A DNA stretch of 64,000 nt. It comes from Diplolepis rosae. Its lineage: Eukaryota; Arthropoda; Insecta; Hymenoptera; Diplolepididae. The stretch covers positions 4,815,001-4,879,000 of the forward strand of contig JAPYXD010000466.1 in NCBI GenBank assembly GCA_030998225.1, given 5' to 3'. Within the stretch, counting starts at the first letter, position 1, and each line of letters starts with the position of its first letter. Of this stretch, positions 34,861-46,171 are shown piece by piece. The notes below the pieces were generated by a model. The model did no database searches, was not told where the DNA came from, and worked only from the letters and a program-made list of their open reading frames with translations. Both the position numbers and the translations under genes were made by a program.

Positions 34861-35521
34861 CCTTTTCTTGGTCTTTTTGGCATTTTACTTCATGGTTTAT
34901 ATGTGATATCTTAAGTCTGTGGCATGCACAATCTTACTACTTCTTTTGAATTGAATTTTGACATTGCTTTTGTTAAAGATTTCTAAAACTTTATGGGGAC
35001 CAGTACAATGATCTCCGAGTTTGCCAGGTTTGGGTCCCTTTAATAAAAAAAACGTAGTCACCTACTCTAAAGTTTATGCCATTTAATGTTTTATCATAAT
35101 AATTTTTGGATCGTCTTTTTGCATCTACGAGATTATTATATACTGTTGTTCTTATTCCGATGAGCCGGATGACTAAGTCTTTTATGTAATTTTGGTAAGT
35201 TGGTTGTAAATCGTCCTCTCGAAGTGGTTCGTTTGATGGTGATCTGGTTAGACGTCCAAACACCACTTCGAAAGGTGTATGTTTTGTGCCTTCACGCACA
35301 CACGTGTTATAATTGAGTATAGCAATTTCAACCCACTGATTCCACTGGCAAACTTTTTCAGAATATTGTTTTGAGAATTCGCCTACTGCATGATGTGAGC
35401 GTTCTAAAGAACCATTAGACGGAGGGTGAAATGCAGTGATTTTAACTCTTTTTATCTCAAATCTTCCTGCTATTTTCTGGATCAATTTGCTGAGGCATTT
35501 GGTAATGGTGTAGCAAGGCAA
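34850..35521 (-). pseudogene. Ty3/gypsy integrase, C-terminal half
   Basis: The frame at 34,991-35,521 starts late in the catalytic core: TAFHPPSNGSLERSHH carries the glutamate of the D,D35E triad. It is followed by WVEIAILNYNT and by the C-terminal region (RVGDYVFFIK). Near 35,040 the frame shifts; in the next phase a GPHKVLEIF-type stretch continues to about 34,850, where the glycoprotein region begins. The N-terminal part of the core, with the two catalytic aspartates, is missing: at about 35,515 the sequence changes abruptly to AT-rich tandem repeats. The zinc-binding half of a gypsy integrase is found 10 kb away on the same strand (45,540-45,715), so the two may be one split gene. Confidence 0.75.
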
Positions 35522-35815
35522 AATTTGGATAGTTTTTAGATTTTTAATTCTTTTGATCCATTTAAAAAAAATTTGTTTAATTTTAGGATTCTTGTGATCC
35601 TTTTTAGAATTTTGTGATATAGGATTTTTATAATCCTATTTAAAATTTGGAGATTTAGAAAAATTTAGAATTTGGATTTTTTGATCCATGGAAATAGTAT
35701 ATTACGACCCTAGGCCAGAAAGTTTGATTTCCTGGCGTATGTGATATCAATGCCGAGGCATTTACATCACATACGCCAGGGCATAAAACATTCTGGCTGT
35801 GGGTTGTATACTATT
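35522..35815. repeat. AT-rich tandem repeat, left block, plus palindrome
   Basis: Units of roughly 100-120 bp contain TTTAGGATTC, then a TAATCC-type word, then AGAATTTTGTAAT, then AGGATTTTTATAATCC, then TGGATTCTTTGATCC. The same units resume at 36,440. A palindrome at about 35,725-35,785 (TTCCTGGCGTATGTGAT and its complement) sits beside the inserted element. Confidence 0.6.
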
Positions 35816-36440
35816 TTTCTTGATCTCCAGCCGAAACTACGCCCAAAACCGAGGCGAAGCCGAGGTTTTGTAGGGGGCAGGGGGAGGTCCGCCCGACTTT
35901 TGCAAAACCGAGGCGAAGCCGAGGTTTTTGCTGGTCGGGGCGGGCATTAGAAACTTTAAACTAAAATTCAATCCTACAATAACTGTAACAAAAAAATTGA
36001 AAATCAAAATTTTTTTAAAAATTAACAAATACCAAAGAAAATTTATTCTTCGATAACAATATTAATATTGATCAACTGTAACTTTAAAATCACACATCCA
36101 GTAATACTAATCTTCTATAATAATTATTATTACTTTTATGAATATCATTATTGATATAAAATAATCTGTGTACATAAATTTTTTGTTTTTCTTTTTAATA
36201 GTTAGTCTTTTGTGCAATTGCACGAAGTTACATTAGATACGCAATTGTTAAACGTTAAAATTAACTTGAAAGATTAGCGTACTATTTATTAATAATTTGA
36301 AGTTACATACAGATGAATTAAACAAATTAAACAAACGAATTATACGATGAATTTAGCGGCACTACTGAGCCACAAAAGTCGTTGTTTCTGGAGTGAAATG
36401 CGGCCAGGAAGATCGTACTTTCGGCTAGGAGATCAAGAAA
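35816..36440. mobile_element. TIR element, ~625 bp, with GAGGCGAAGCCGAGG repeats
   Basis: The left end TTTTCTTGATCTCCAGCCGA and the right end TCGGCTAGGAGATCAAGAAA are near complements over about 27 bp. The element interrupts the AT-rich tandem repeat, which continues on both sides. Near the left end an AAAACCGAGGCGAAGCCGAG word occurs twice (about 35,840 and 35,904), and each copy is itself nearly palindromic. The rest is AT-rich and non-coding. Confidence 0.65.
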
Positions 36441-37100
36441 ATTTAAATAAATTTAGGATTCTCTTAATCCTTTTTTTTACAATTTTGTAACATAGGATTT
36501 CTATAATCCTATTTAAAATCTGGAGATTTAGAAAAATTTAGAATTTGGATTCTTTGATCCATAGAAAATTTAAATAAATTTAGGATTCTTGTAATCCTTT
36601 TTTAGAATTTTGTAATTTAGGATTTATGTAATCCCATTTGAAATTTTGAGATTTAGATATATTTGTAATTTGGATTCCTTTGATCCATTTGAAAGTTTCC
36701 TCTAATTTTAGGATTCTGTGATCCTTTTTAGAATTTTGTAATAAAGGATTTTTATAATCCTATTTGAAATTTTTTTAGATTCAGAAAAATTTAGAATTTG
36801 ATAATTAGAATAGAATATTTGACCTTTGTGAAATATCTAAATTTAGAGCCTTAGAATTTTGATATAAGAATAGAATATTTGATCTTTTCTCAAATATCTG
36901 AATTTTGAATTTTATATATTGGAATAGAATATTTGAACTTTTTCAAACATCTGAATTTAGAATTTCATGTGCTGGAATAGAATATTTGATCCTATGTCGA
37001 ATATCTGATTTTAGATTTTTTGAATTTCGTATATAAGAGTAGAATATTTGATCTTTTGTCAAATATCTGAATTTAGAATTTTATGATTTTATTCAATGTT
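36441..37100. repeat. AT-rich tandem repeats, right block
   Basis: Copies of the ~115-bp unit described for 35,522-35,815 continue to about 36,790. They then give way to a second unit of about 65-75 bp (36,800-37,085) marked by GAATAGAATATTTGA, then CAAATATCTGAATTTAGA. Five or so copies of the second unit are visible. There is no coding content. Confidence 0.7.
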
Positions 37101-37912
37101 AAAATTTTGCTACTTTTTGAAATATTCAACAATAATTCAGTTACTTTTTAGTAGATTTGTTAAACAATTTCCTAATTTTCTCTTACAAATTGTCGTTTTA
37201 TTCTAATACTTGTATCGGGAAATTCTCAAGCTTGCAACAAGTTAACGCTTTGGTTATCCGAAGTTTCGTACAATTACATGTTACTGAAGTTTTTGTTCCA
37301 GTTTCGTAATTTTATCATAAATTTTAGAAAATTCTCCTGTAATTTGGTAGTTTTTATTAAGAGACATTTTATGAAAATTCAATTGAGCCTCACAATATCA
37401 AAAAAAAATTCAGAAACTCAGTACATTGTTTTGCAACTTTAAAACATCTTTACTCAGAAATACCCTAAATATCGTCAAAATTTTCAAATCACCTTTGTAA
37501 CACAAAAATTCTGTAAGTTTCCTAAAATTTCTAACAATATAGGAGAGAATAGATTGGACGAGTTGTAAAAACAAAATTTCTATAAAAAGGGAAATTTTTA
37601 AAGCTTTTGTTAAGAGCTAGTTTAATTCCAACACCTGCTTTGGAAAAATAAATTTTGCTTTTCTGTTCTCTAAGAAAAAATTTCTAATTGGCTCATAACT
37701 GAAGGAAGACCTTTTTAGTTAGGCTATGCGTTATCCTTAAATTTTTCGTATACCTTATTTGAATTAAAAATTCGAAAGAAGATTGAAATTGGCAAAATAT
37801 TTAAAGAAATTACGCAATTAAATTACATTGGGTATTTGTTAGATCAAGATTTTGAAATTTCCAACATTTATTAGAAAAAAAAAAAATGTGACTATGTTAC
37901 GTCCGAAAACGC
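37101..37912. other. AT-rich, no gene seen
   Basis: No recognised protein or repeat. It ends at the target site of the LINE insertion. Confidence 0.4.
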
Positions 37913-38449
37913 AGCATGCAAAAATACCTCCCCTCGGACTAGTACCTTGACGAAATCCTTCTCTTGGCTATGCCAAAAAAGGACGGATGGGGAGGCTTAG
38001 CAGACGGCCCTCGGGTAATGGAGGTTGTAGTGTCCCGATGAATCGGTGAACAAATGCAGGGGGCTCTATAGACGGGCATCTTCCCATTGCGTGAAGGGTG
38101 CCCTATAAACGGGTCTATCCTAGGTTGAGAGTGGGTTGTGATATGTGTCCTTCGAATGTGAGAGGAGAACCTATAGACGGTCTCCCTCTTGAAAGAGGCT
38201 AAGTGCGAATTGGTGTATGGAATCTCCTGGGGGACACTGCAAAGCCTCCGCAGTCTGTGACCAAGAACAGTCCAAATGATCGTTTCCGTATGGCACCCCA
38301 CTGGGAGTGCTTCGTCGCCGAGTGGTGTCTTCCCCGGCCCACGAGGAGGCGAGGCTGCTGTGAGTCTAGCTCTGCCGAGGTGGTGTGCCAAGCGGGATCA
38401 GAAGCCAGCCCCTTCGGGACCTTGATCAGGTAGTGCGTATTGAACACAG

Positions 38450-39076
38450 GTGTCGGAGCCTGTGTTGCCTCGAGCGAGTCAGGTTTGTCCGTGTATTCCG
38501 GGACCGGCCCCCTCGAAAAAGGGGGGGGACGTTTCGGCCTTCCGAAAGGAGCTTGACCTGGCGGTCGGGGAGAGGGCAGAGATTTCGGCCCTGGTCTCGA
38601 CGAGGTCCCTCGAAATTAGGGACCTCGACGAGATCGTTGAAAAAGAGGAGGTTGTGTCTGCCCTGTGCTTGGCATTGGGCAGACCAGCTTTTGAGGGGTC
38701 CTGCAGGCTCTTCACTCGCTTTGGTGGGGTGAAGACTGCAGTGATCCGGCTAGCTGAGGCAGACGCCGCGTGTCTGCTTCAGCTAGGTAAATTGAGGTTC
38801 GGGTGTGTACCGTGCCGCATTCGCGAGCACGTGGAAGTCGCCCACTGCTTCAGGTGCCTTGGGTACGGTCACGGGTCCCGGGGCTGCAGCAACCCCGCCA
38901 GGAAAAACGCCTGTTGGAGATGCGGCGCCACGGGACACTTGGCCAGGAGTTGTAAGGCGCCACCAAGGCGCCTGACATGCGCAGACAGGGGCGACAAAGA
39001 AGTCGCCCATGTGTCAGGGAGCGGCTCCTGCCCAGTCTTCCGGGAAGAGCTTCGGAGGTTGAGAGGCAGGAATTGA
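38450..39076 (+). pseudogene. LINE ORF1 (Gag-like), N-terminally incomplete
   Basis: This is a 208-residue frame. The C-terminal part has a CCHC knuckle beginning C-F-R-C-L-G-Y-G-H, a second beginning C-W-R-C-G-A-T-G-H-L-A, and a third degenerate one (L-T-C-A-D-R). R1-type ORF1 proteins are usually over 400 residues, and the upstream part falls in other frames (coding-like, GC-rich sequence from about 38,200). A 5' frameshift or truncation is therefore likely. The role is RNA binding during retrotransposition. Its end overlaps the start of the ORF2 frame by about 100 bp, as is common in this clade. Confidence 0.7.
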
Positions 39077-41942
39077 AGTTCCTGCAACTCAACCTCGGAA
39101 GGGGGAAGGATGCCCAGGACCTCCTGATGCAGACTGCCAGGGAGAGGGGGGCCGATGTGCTGCTCATTAGTGAGCACTACAAGTGGTCCGAAAACTCTGC
39201 TTGGTGTCAGGATGCATCAAGGAGGGCCGGCATCCTTGTTTGTAACCCTGATTTGGGCGTCGGGGACTTCCTGGAGACCGACGCGGGGTTCGTTTGGGTG
39301 GAGGTGGCGGGTGTGCGTGTGTACAGCTGCTACTTCTCCACCGGCGATCCCTTCGATGTCTTTGCGACCCAGATCCTCCTCCTTGAGGAAAGCCTCCGTG
39401 AGGCTATCGGGCGATCCCTCATAGGGGGTGACTTCAACAGTAAGTCGCCCGAGTGGGGTGAGGCCCGCCTAGATAGGAGGGGAATCTTGGTTGGCGAGAT
39501 GGTCGCTAGGAACGACCTGATCGTCCTGAATCAGGCCGGGGATTTCACGTTCAGACGAGGAGCGGGAGGGTCAATAATTGACCTCACGATCGCCGCACCT
39601 CGCCTCGCTTCAAGGATAAGCGACTGGTCGGTCCTCGAGGTAATAACCTTGAGTGACCACCGGTGCATCGAATTCATTCTAGAACAAGGATGTCAAGCGG
39701 TGGATAAGGGTAGGGGCGGCGAAGGAATGAGTCCCTCCTGGAACACAAGACGACTCAGCAGGAAAAGACTTCGCGAACACCTCGAAGAAACCAGGCTCAT
39801 CGATGAGCTTGGTTGGGTCTGCCCTGCTGCGTCGTTTGAAGTTGCTGTGCGCTCGGTGAGGCAGAAGATGGTCGCGGCTTGTGACTATTCGATGCCTCGC
39901 CGTAAGCGCAGGCAAGCCAGGGTATCGATGTATTGGTGGAACGACCACTTGGCAGCCCTACGTCGAGAATGCCTCGCGGCGCGGCGAAAATTCACCCGTT
40001 CAAAGGGGGATGCCACGCTGCACGAGGCATGGAAAGGGTCAAGAACAGCTTTGAGGCGAGCCATAAAGAAAAGCCGACTTCAAAGATGGAAAGACTTGAT
40101 GGGTGAGGCCGAGAAGGACCCATTGGGTATCGCCTTCAAAATATACACCAAGAGATTGGTGGCTAGAAGAAAGACCCCGGGCCTGGATAATCCCGATCGA
40201 GTCAAGTACATTGTGCGAAGCTTGTTTCCACACGTGGAGCCGTTCCAAAGACAGGACCGAAGTTCCTGCGTGGTTCGGCTCGAAGAACTCTTCACTCTCG
40301 AAGAACTAAAGAGAGCGGGTGGAAGGCTTAAGGCAAATACAGCGCCGGGTATCGACGGGGTGCCGAACGAGATCCTCAAAGAGGTGATCGGGGCATAACC
40401 GGAGATCCTCCTAGAAGCCTTCAACTCCTGTCTTCGGGATGTGACGTTCTTCGCAGATTGGAAGAAGCAGAGGTTGGTCTTGCTGAGAAAGGGCAACAAA
40501 CCTCAAGGGGTTGCCTCGTCGTATAGACCAATATGCTTATTGGATACGATGGGGAAGCTTCTGGAGGAGTTGATTCTACAACGGCTTCAGGCTCTCTTGG
40601 TCGGGGAGAACGGGCTCTCGGAAAACCAGTTCGGATTCAGGAAAGGCAGGTCCACTGTGGACGCCATCCAAGCTGTGGTTAACATCGCTAGAAATACAAG
40701 AAAAGGAACTGGTAAGCGTTAGGGATTCTGTGCGTTGATTAGCATTGACATACGCAATGCGTTTAATACCGCGAGATGGGACATCTGCATCGAGGCGATG
40801 ATGCGGAAAAAGGTTCCAGACTACCTGTTGCGAATGATAGATGACTATCTGAGCGACAGGTGGGTGATTTACGAGGGCAACAAATGGTCTCTTCAAGAAG
40901 AGATGACATGTGGCGCTCCTTAAGGGTCGCGGGTGGGTCCACTCGTTTGGAACGTCATGTACGATGACTTTCTGCGCATGGACCTACCTGCTGGAACGAG
41001 CATCGTCGGCTTCGCGGATGACGCACTTGTCGTGTGCGCCGCTGACGACGTCAGAATCCTAGAGCTGATGATCAATGAAAGTCTGTGGCGAGCAAACCGC
41101 TGGTTTGCTTTAAAATGGCCTTAAAATGGCCCCTGAGAAAACCGAGGCTTTGCTCGTTACGGACAAAGATCCTTCCAATATCATTGGTGGACCCAGGGAA
41201 GCGAAAAGAAGATTGGTGGCGAGCGTGGTCCATTCGAAGCTGCTTTATGCAGCTCCGGTCTGGGCCAATGTCTTGCAAAACCATGCTATTGAGAAGAAGC
41301 TGTTCTCGGCGCAGAGACTTGTCGCGCTGAGAATAGTTTCGGCATATAGAACTATCTCGACCAGCGCTGTGCTGGTACTGGCGAGCGTCCCGCCAATAGA
41401 TTTATTGGCGGAGGAAAGGCAGGAGACCTTTCAGCTCCGTAAGGAGCTTACCTGCGCCGACCTGCAGGAAATCGCTCGCGCAAAGGAGGCCATTCGCAAG
41501 GATGGAAGGCGCAGACTCGTCGAGAAATGGCAGATGAGATGGCATGGTGGGCAGACAGGGAGATGGACCTACCGCCTGATCCCGGAGCTTGCCACCTGGC
41601 TGAACAGAAAGCACGGGGAAGTCGGCTTTTACTTGGCGCAAGCGCTCTCGGGCCATGGCTGTTTTAACGCGTACCTGAGGCGCTTTAAGAAGAGAGACGT
41701 GTTACTACTGCGATTTCCCGGTGGATAACGCGGAGCACGCAATCTTCGTCTGCGCAAAATGGGGTGTGGCTAGGGAGGTCCTCAGTCAGGCGGTGGGTTC
41801 CGAACTCACTCCCGACACGATGGTCCCGCTCATGCTCCAGTCTGAGCGGTATTGGACGCTCATCGAGTCATTCGTCACTCTTGTGATGAAGACGAGAGAG
41901 TTCGATGGGCGTCGAGAGCGAAACAACGGGGAGGGCCAGTAG
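38977..41942 (+). pseudogene. LINE ORF2: APE-type endonuclease and reverse transcriptase, degenerate
   Basis: The first frame (38,977-40,398) carries the apurinic-like endonuclease that nicks the target: FLQLNLGRG, ISEHYKW, the GGDFNSKSPEWG core, a SIIDLTIA stretch and the SDHR end motif. The RT domain follows (NTAPGIDGVPNE, SYRPICLLD, QFGFRKGRSTVDA, then GFADDALVVC with the catalytic aspartates). It is interrupted by in-frame stops at about 40,396, 40,720 and 40,921. At about 41,140-41,185 the copy lacks about 100 bp that the 19-kb copy retains. The C-terminal part resembles the 19-kb copy, and a frame break near 41,695 precedes a final knuckle (VDNAEHAIFVCAKWGVAR). Nothing functional can be made from this copy. 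Confidence 0.85.
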
Positions 41943-42313
41943 AAATCGCATTGGGGCCTGCACCCGCGGTCCTGCGTCTTGGGTAGACTTGGCTGTCCGC
42001 GTCGTTCGGGGGAGGAATCTGTTTGTTTCTCCCCTGGGTGGCGCGGCTAGTCGGTTTGCCTAGTGAGCGTGTGGCCGCGGATGGAAGTTCCGAGCGAACG
42101 GATGACGGAAGAGTCGTACGCGACTTTAATGGAACCAACCACCCGTGAAGTTTAAAGCCGAAAGGCGGTTCCGCGGGTGGTGTATTGGTTCGAGAGAGGA
42201 GTTTTTTTTGGTTTTAACAGGTATGCCTAGACCCGTCCTAGGAGAGTCCTGTACAACGTCTATAAAAGATTTTGCCATTTTTCCTCCTCACCAAAAAGAA
42301 GCATGCAAAAATA

Positions 42314-42660
42314 TAATTTCAATAGTGATCAACGAGTGTTGATCCTTTATTTTAGGTCAACGCCCACGCGCTATAACCTAGGAATCCAGACCTTGATGAT
42401 GTGATGCGCGAAACTCATAGACCGAAATCGAAGCCGTTAATGAAAAATAGAGAAAATCTCAAACAATTTTTATAAAACTAATGTTAGGATTACCTTCCTA
42501 AAATCGCTTACAAAAATGCATATATTCGCCAATCCAAGACAACCTAAGGTACCACATTGAAAGGTGGTATGTGAACGTATTGAAAGCTGTCTTGTTTGAT
42601 TCCCAACGTTAGAGTCGATTGTTAAATAAAAATTAACCCTTTAAATAACCAACGTGAATA
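42314..42660. other. No gene; pre-array flank
   Basis: AT-rich flank of the LINE target. No motif recognised. It leads into the 134-bp tandem array. Confidence 0.4.
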
Positions 42661-43815
42661 AACAAATTGAGTGAACGATTCGAACCTACACCAAATTGAT
42701 GGATGTTTAGCGTTTGGTTCGAATAAACGTTTAAGGCAGATTGGATCAAATTTTAAATAAACAATAAAATTAACAATCTCAATAATCTATATGAATGAAC
42801 AATTATTTGGGATGATTCGAACCTACACCAAACTGATGGATGTTGAGCGTTTGGTTCGAATAAACGTTTAGATGAGATAGAACAAAATTTTTAATAAACA
42901 ATTAAAATTAACAAATTCAATAATTCATTTGAATAAACAATTAAAAGATTCGAACCTACACCAAACTGATGGATGTTGAGCGTTTGGTTCGAATAACCAT
43001 GTAGATGAGACAGATCGATATTTTTAATAAACAATTAAAATTAACAATTTCAATAATTCACTTGCATAAAGAATTAAAAGATTCGAACCTACACCAAACT
43101 GATGGATGTTGAGCGTTTGGTTCGAATAAACATTTAGATGAGACAGATCGATATTTTTAATAAACAATTAAAATTAACAAATTCAATAATTCATTTGAAT
43201 AAACAATTAAAAGATTCGAACCTACACCAAACTTATGGACGTTGAGCGTTTGGTTCGAATAAACATTTAGATGAGACAGATCGATATTTTTAATAAACAA
43301 TTAAAATTAACAATTTCAATAATTCACTTGCATAAAGAATTAAAAGATTCGAACCTACACCAAACTGATGGATGTTGAGCGTTTGGTTCGAATTAACATT
43401 TAGATGAGACAGATCGATATTTTTAATAAAAAATTAAAATTAACAATTTCAATAATTCACTTGAATAAAAAATTTTAAAGATTCGAACCTACACCAAACT
43501 GATGGATGTGTAGCGTTTGGTTCGAATAAACATTTAGATGAGACAGATCGATATTTTTAATAAACAATCAAAATTAACAATTTCAATAATTCACTTGAAT
43601 AAACAATTAAAAGATTCGAACCTACACCAAACTTATGGATGTTGAGCGTTTGGTTCGAATAAACGTTTTGACGAGTTGGATCGATATTTTAAACAAATAA
43701 GTAAATTAAGACTTTGACTAGTTTACGTGAATAAACAATTTTAAAGATTCGAACCTACACCAAACTGATGGATGTTGAGCGTTTGGTTCGAATAAACGTT
43801 TAGAAAGACTGGATC
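42661..43815. repeat. Nine-copy ~134-bp array with a palindromic core
   Basis: The core TTCGAACCTACACCAAAC begins at about 42,678, 42,815, 42,949, 43,082, 43,214, 43,348, 43,482, 43,613 and 43,747, a spacing of 131-137 bp. In every unit this is followed about 15 bp later by GTTTGGTTCGAA, its near complement, so each unit can form a stem of about 12 bp. Spacers are AT-rich (AATAAACAATTAAAATTAAC). The cores are better conserved than the spacers, which hints that the palindrome matters. It is non-coding. The layout recalls the homologous regions (enhancer/origin arrays) of large insect DNA viruses, but no such virus genes lie next to it. Confidence 0.9.
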
Positions 43816-44760
43816 GCAACTGAACAACTTAAGTCGTTTAAGAATGAAAAATTGGAAAATTCGTTTAAATTCAGTATTATAAACTTGAAATTATATTTGA
43901 ATATATTTGAAATTATAAGAGAAAAATTGTACTCACTTTTAGAAATTTATTATTGTTGCAGAGGAGAAATATAACGCTTGCTTATGCTTGAAAACTTACA
44001 GTTTGGAAAAATGAAACTTTAGTTTTAGTAGTTTGGGGCTAGTTCTGCTAAGAACCAAACTCCCAGATCTTGACTGACTCTCGTGTTTTTTTACGCGGTA
44101 TATATATGATTTGGTCCCTATAAGGGCCGCATGTAAGACGAAGAGAGTAAAAGGATAGATGGTACTTATACCGGGTGTCCAGTTATTCTCTTAGTCTTTT
44201 ACAGTTCTATTTTATTCGTGCATGATTTGCTGGTGGTGAATACATTAATTTGTGCAATATGTAGTATTTTTAAGTCTACAATTTTCTATTTTGTTCTTTT
44301 TTTCGCAAGAAGTATGGTAATCTTATTTTAAATAAGTAAATAACTGTCTATGTGTTTGTTAATTACCGTAATTGTCCGTTACTATGTATGTAAATGCACG
44401 TGTATATTAATATACATGTGCATATACATGTATATTGTACGCTTAGATTTATTTGGTGAACGCATATTTCGCATTTTAACATAAATCTGGAATTGGAAAG
44501 TTTGATTTTTGTAAACATGATATTTACCTTGAAATAATTTCGAAAGTAAATAGATTCTGGACTCATCGAAAATAGAGATCTTACGGAATAGCACTTACAG
44601 TGTCCGTTGCGATTATCTTAACTATGCAGTTTAATGAGTCGAAAGTCTGATATTTCGTGTTTTTAAAAGGTTTTCCCTTTATATACTGGGTAGTACAAAA
44701 ATCTTATATCTGATACGTTGTTTTTCCATACAGAAATTATTTTTTTTAATCCTTAACTAT
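43816..44760. other. No gene; possible TATA-containing regulatory patch
   Basis: TATATATATGATTTGG at about 44,098-44,113 lies beside a slightly GC-richer patch. On the minus strand, a TATATATA word is followed by ACGAGAGTCAGTC-type sequence and a GTGAGT splice-donor-like word near 43,935. This could be part of an LTR or leader of a minus-strand retroelement, but no second LTR copy was found. Confidence 0.25.
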
Positions 44761-45540
44761 ATTTAATACGTACTGGACGTAACGAAAAGTTCATAACATA
44801 ACCTTGAAATACATCCTTAATACATTATGCGTAACGCTTGATCGAGTCTATCCGTAAAAATACATTTCCGAACGAAATTGCGAAACATAATTTATAAATA
44901 TATCTTTTTTCTATCTAGTGTCGCACTTGACCATTTAAATCAATAAGAACACGATTCCGTCGAAATATGAATAACATAACCTACGAGTAAATCTTTGAGA
45001 TATTTGTTCAAGAAACTAGATCATATTTTATCTACATTTATGCATTCCAGAGGAAAAGTTCATAACATAACCTTAAAACACATCCTTTATACATTATGTG
45101 TAACACTTGACCGTTTTTATCCATAGAAATGCATTTCCGAATGAAACTATAAAACATAACCTACAAGTATATGTATTGTGTATCTGGTGTAGCTCTTGAC
45201 CTTTTCAATCGATAAGAACATAAATTTCAAACTGAAATTAAAAGCGTAACCTAAAAAATCCCCTTTATGGAATTGATTTAGCATTTGACTGTTTTTCATT
45301 AAGAAATGTACTTTTTGAAACAAAAATGATGAAAATGCAAAACAGAACCTAAAAATACATCTCCTGTATATTTTTTTGTAACTTTATTTTCTTCAATCAC
45401 ATTTCATGCAAAATTGCCTGTTTTGTTTGTTCAGAGAAATTAATTTTTTTAATTTTCCCATTTAACTTACCTTTAGCTCCATCTGTTACTTTATATCGCG
45501 AATATCTGCACTTATTACCGACATCCATTTGCATTTTGAT
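44760..45540. repeat. Repeat arm, inverted copy (right arm of a second armed element)
   Basis: The reverse complement of the arm at 32,150-32,990, including the modular words ATAACCTACAAGTATAT, GTGTAGCTCTTGACC and AAACATAACC-type motifs. It is cut off at about 45,540, where the outermost 130-150 bp of the arm should follow. The sequence changes there to gypsy integrase. Confidence 0.7.
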
Positions 45541-46171
45541 AAACGTACTTAATTATTTCTTTTAAAATCCTTGGTTTAGTCGTCTTTGCCAAATGAAAGC
45601 ACAACAATCTATCAGTATCAGTAATAACCATAGGATTTTCAGTTTTAACTCGAACTAATTTTTTTATTTGACATTGTAAACAACCTTGAATATACTTATG
45701 AACATCGACTTTCATATTTTCCCAAAAAAATTTTTGGCAAATTCGGTTATAGGTCTTTGTGACACCTTTATGGCCTTCTAATGCTCAGGAGTAAGCTTCT
45801 TCAATTACAATAGTTAAAATACAATACAATACAATAAAATGGTTAAAAGTTTCTGAAAACTTAGGATTAATATTTAATATTGGATCTTGTGAGGATTCGC
45901 TAAGGTCATCTGTGTCATCTTGGGTAAATATCGAATTGAAATATTCACTCTTGGAATTATTTCCTTTTTTGATATTATTTTCTTGTTTAATGTTCATAAA
46001 AGTTTCCTCAAGATTCACTTTTTCTTGAGATATCATAAAGGTATCATCATCATCTTCGAGCAAATTTCTTGATTTTTCTTCATTAACAATAGGGTTTCTT
46101 GAAAAATCGTCTGCATTGGCATTCATTTTTCCTGCTTTGTATACTGCATCAAAATCATATTCTTTTATTCA
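45541..46171 (-). pseudogene. Ty3/gypsy Pol: RNase H end and integrase zinc-binding domain
   Basis: On the minus strand the RNase H C-terminal signature (NANADDFSRNPI, at about 46,085-46,126) is followed by an acidic linker. After frame breaks comes the integrase zinc-binding region (HKYIQGCLQCQIKK, 45,640-45,715). Downstream of an ENPMVITDTD stretch the frame loses similarity and stops at the repeat arm. Just upstream of 46,126, in frame, is a YDFDAVYKAGK-type stretch, which ends at the inserted element starting near 46,172. This piece is therefore the middle of a gypsy Pol bounded by insertions on both sides. Confidence 0.75.

Larger units (their letters stand above)
37913..42313 (+). mobile_element. 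Nearly full-length R1-like LINE with 14-bp target-site duplication
   Basis: AGCATGCAAAAATA occurs at 37,913-37,926 and again at 42,300-42,313, an exact 14-bp duplication, so the inserted body is 37,927-42,299 (4.37 kb). In order it holds a GC-rich 5' region (about 520 bp), ORF1 with zinc knuckles, ORF2 with endonuclease, reverse transcriptase and C-terminal knuckle, and a 3' UTR ending CCTCCTCACCAAAAAG. The A tail is very short. It is in the same family as the truncated copy at 19,088-20,341. ORF2 has several stops and frame breaks and an internal deletion, so the copy is dead despite its clean insertion signature. Confidence 0.9.

Noticed and set aside
38203..39177. Several minus-strand ORFs of 75-105 codons
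   Set aside because: They are shadows of the GC-rich LINE coding frames on the plus strand.
42678..43760. Repeated GGTTCGAA as tRNA T arms
   Set aside because: No A box at the right distance, no acceptor or anticodon arms; the word is one side of the unit's own palindrome.
42661..43815. Regularly spaced repeats that might suggest a CRISPR array
   Set aside because: The period is about 134 bp, the spacers are repeats of each other, the context is a eukaryotic genome, and there are no cas genes.
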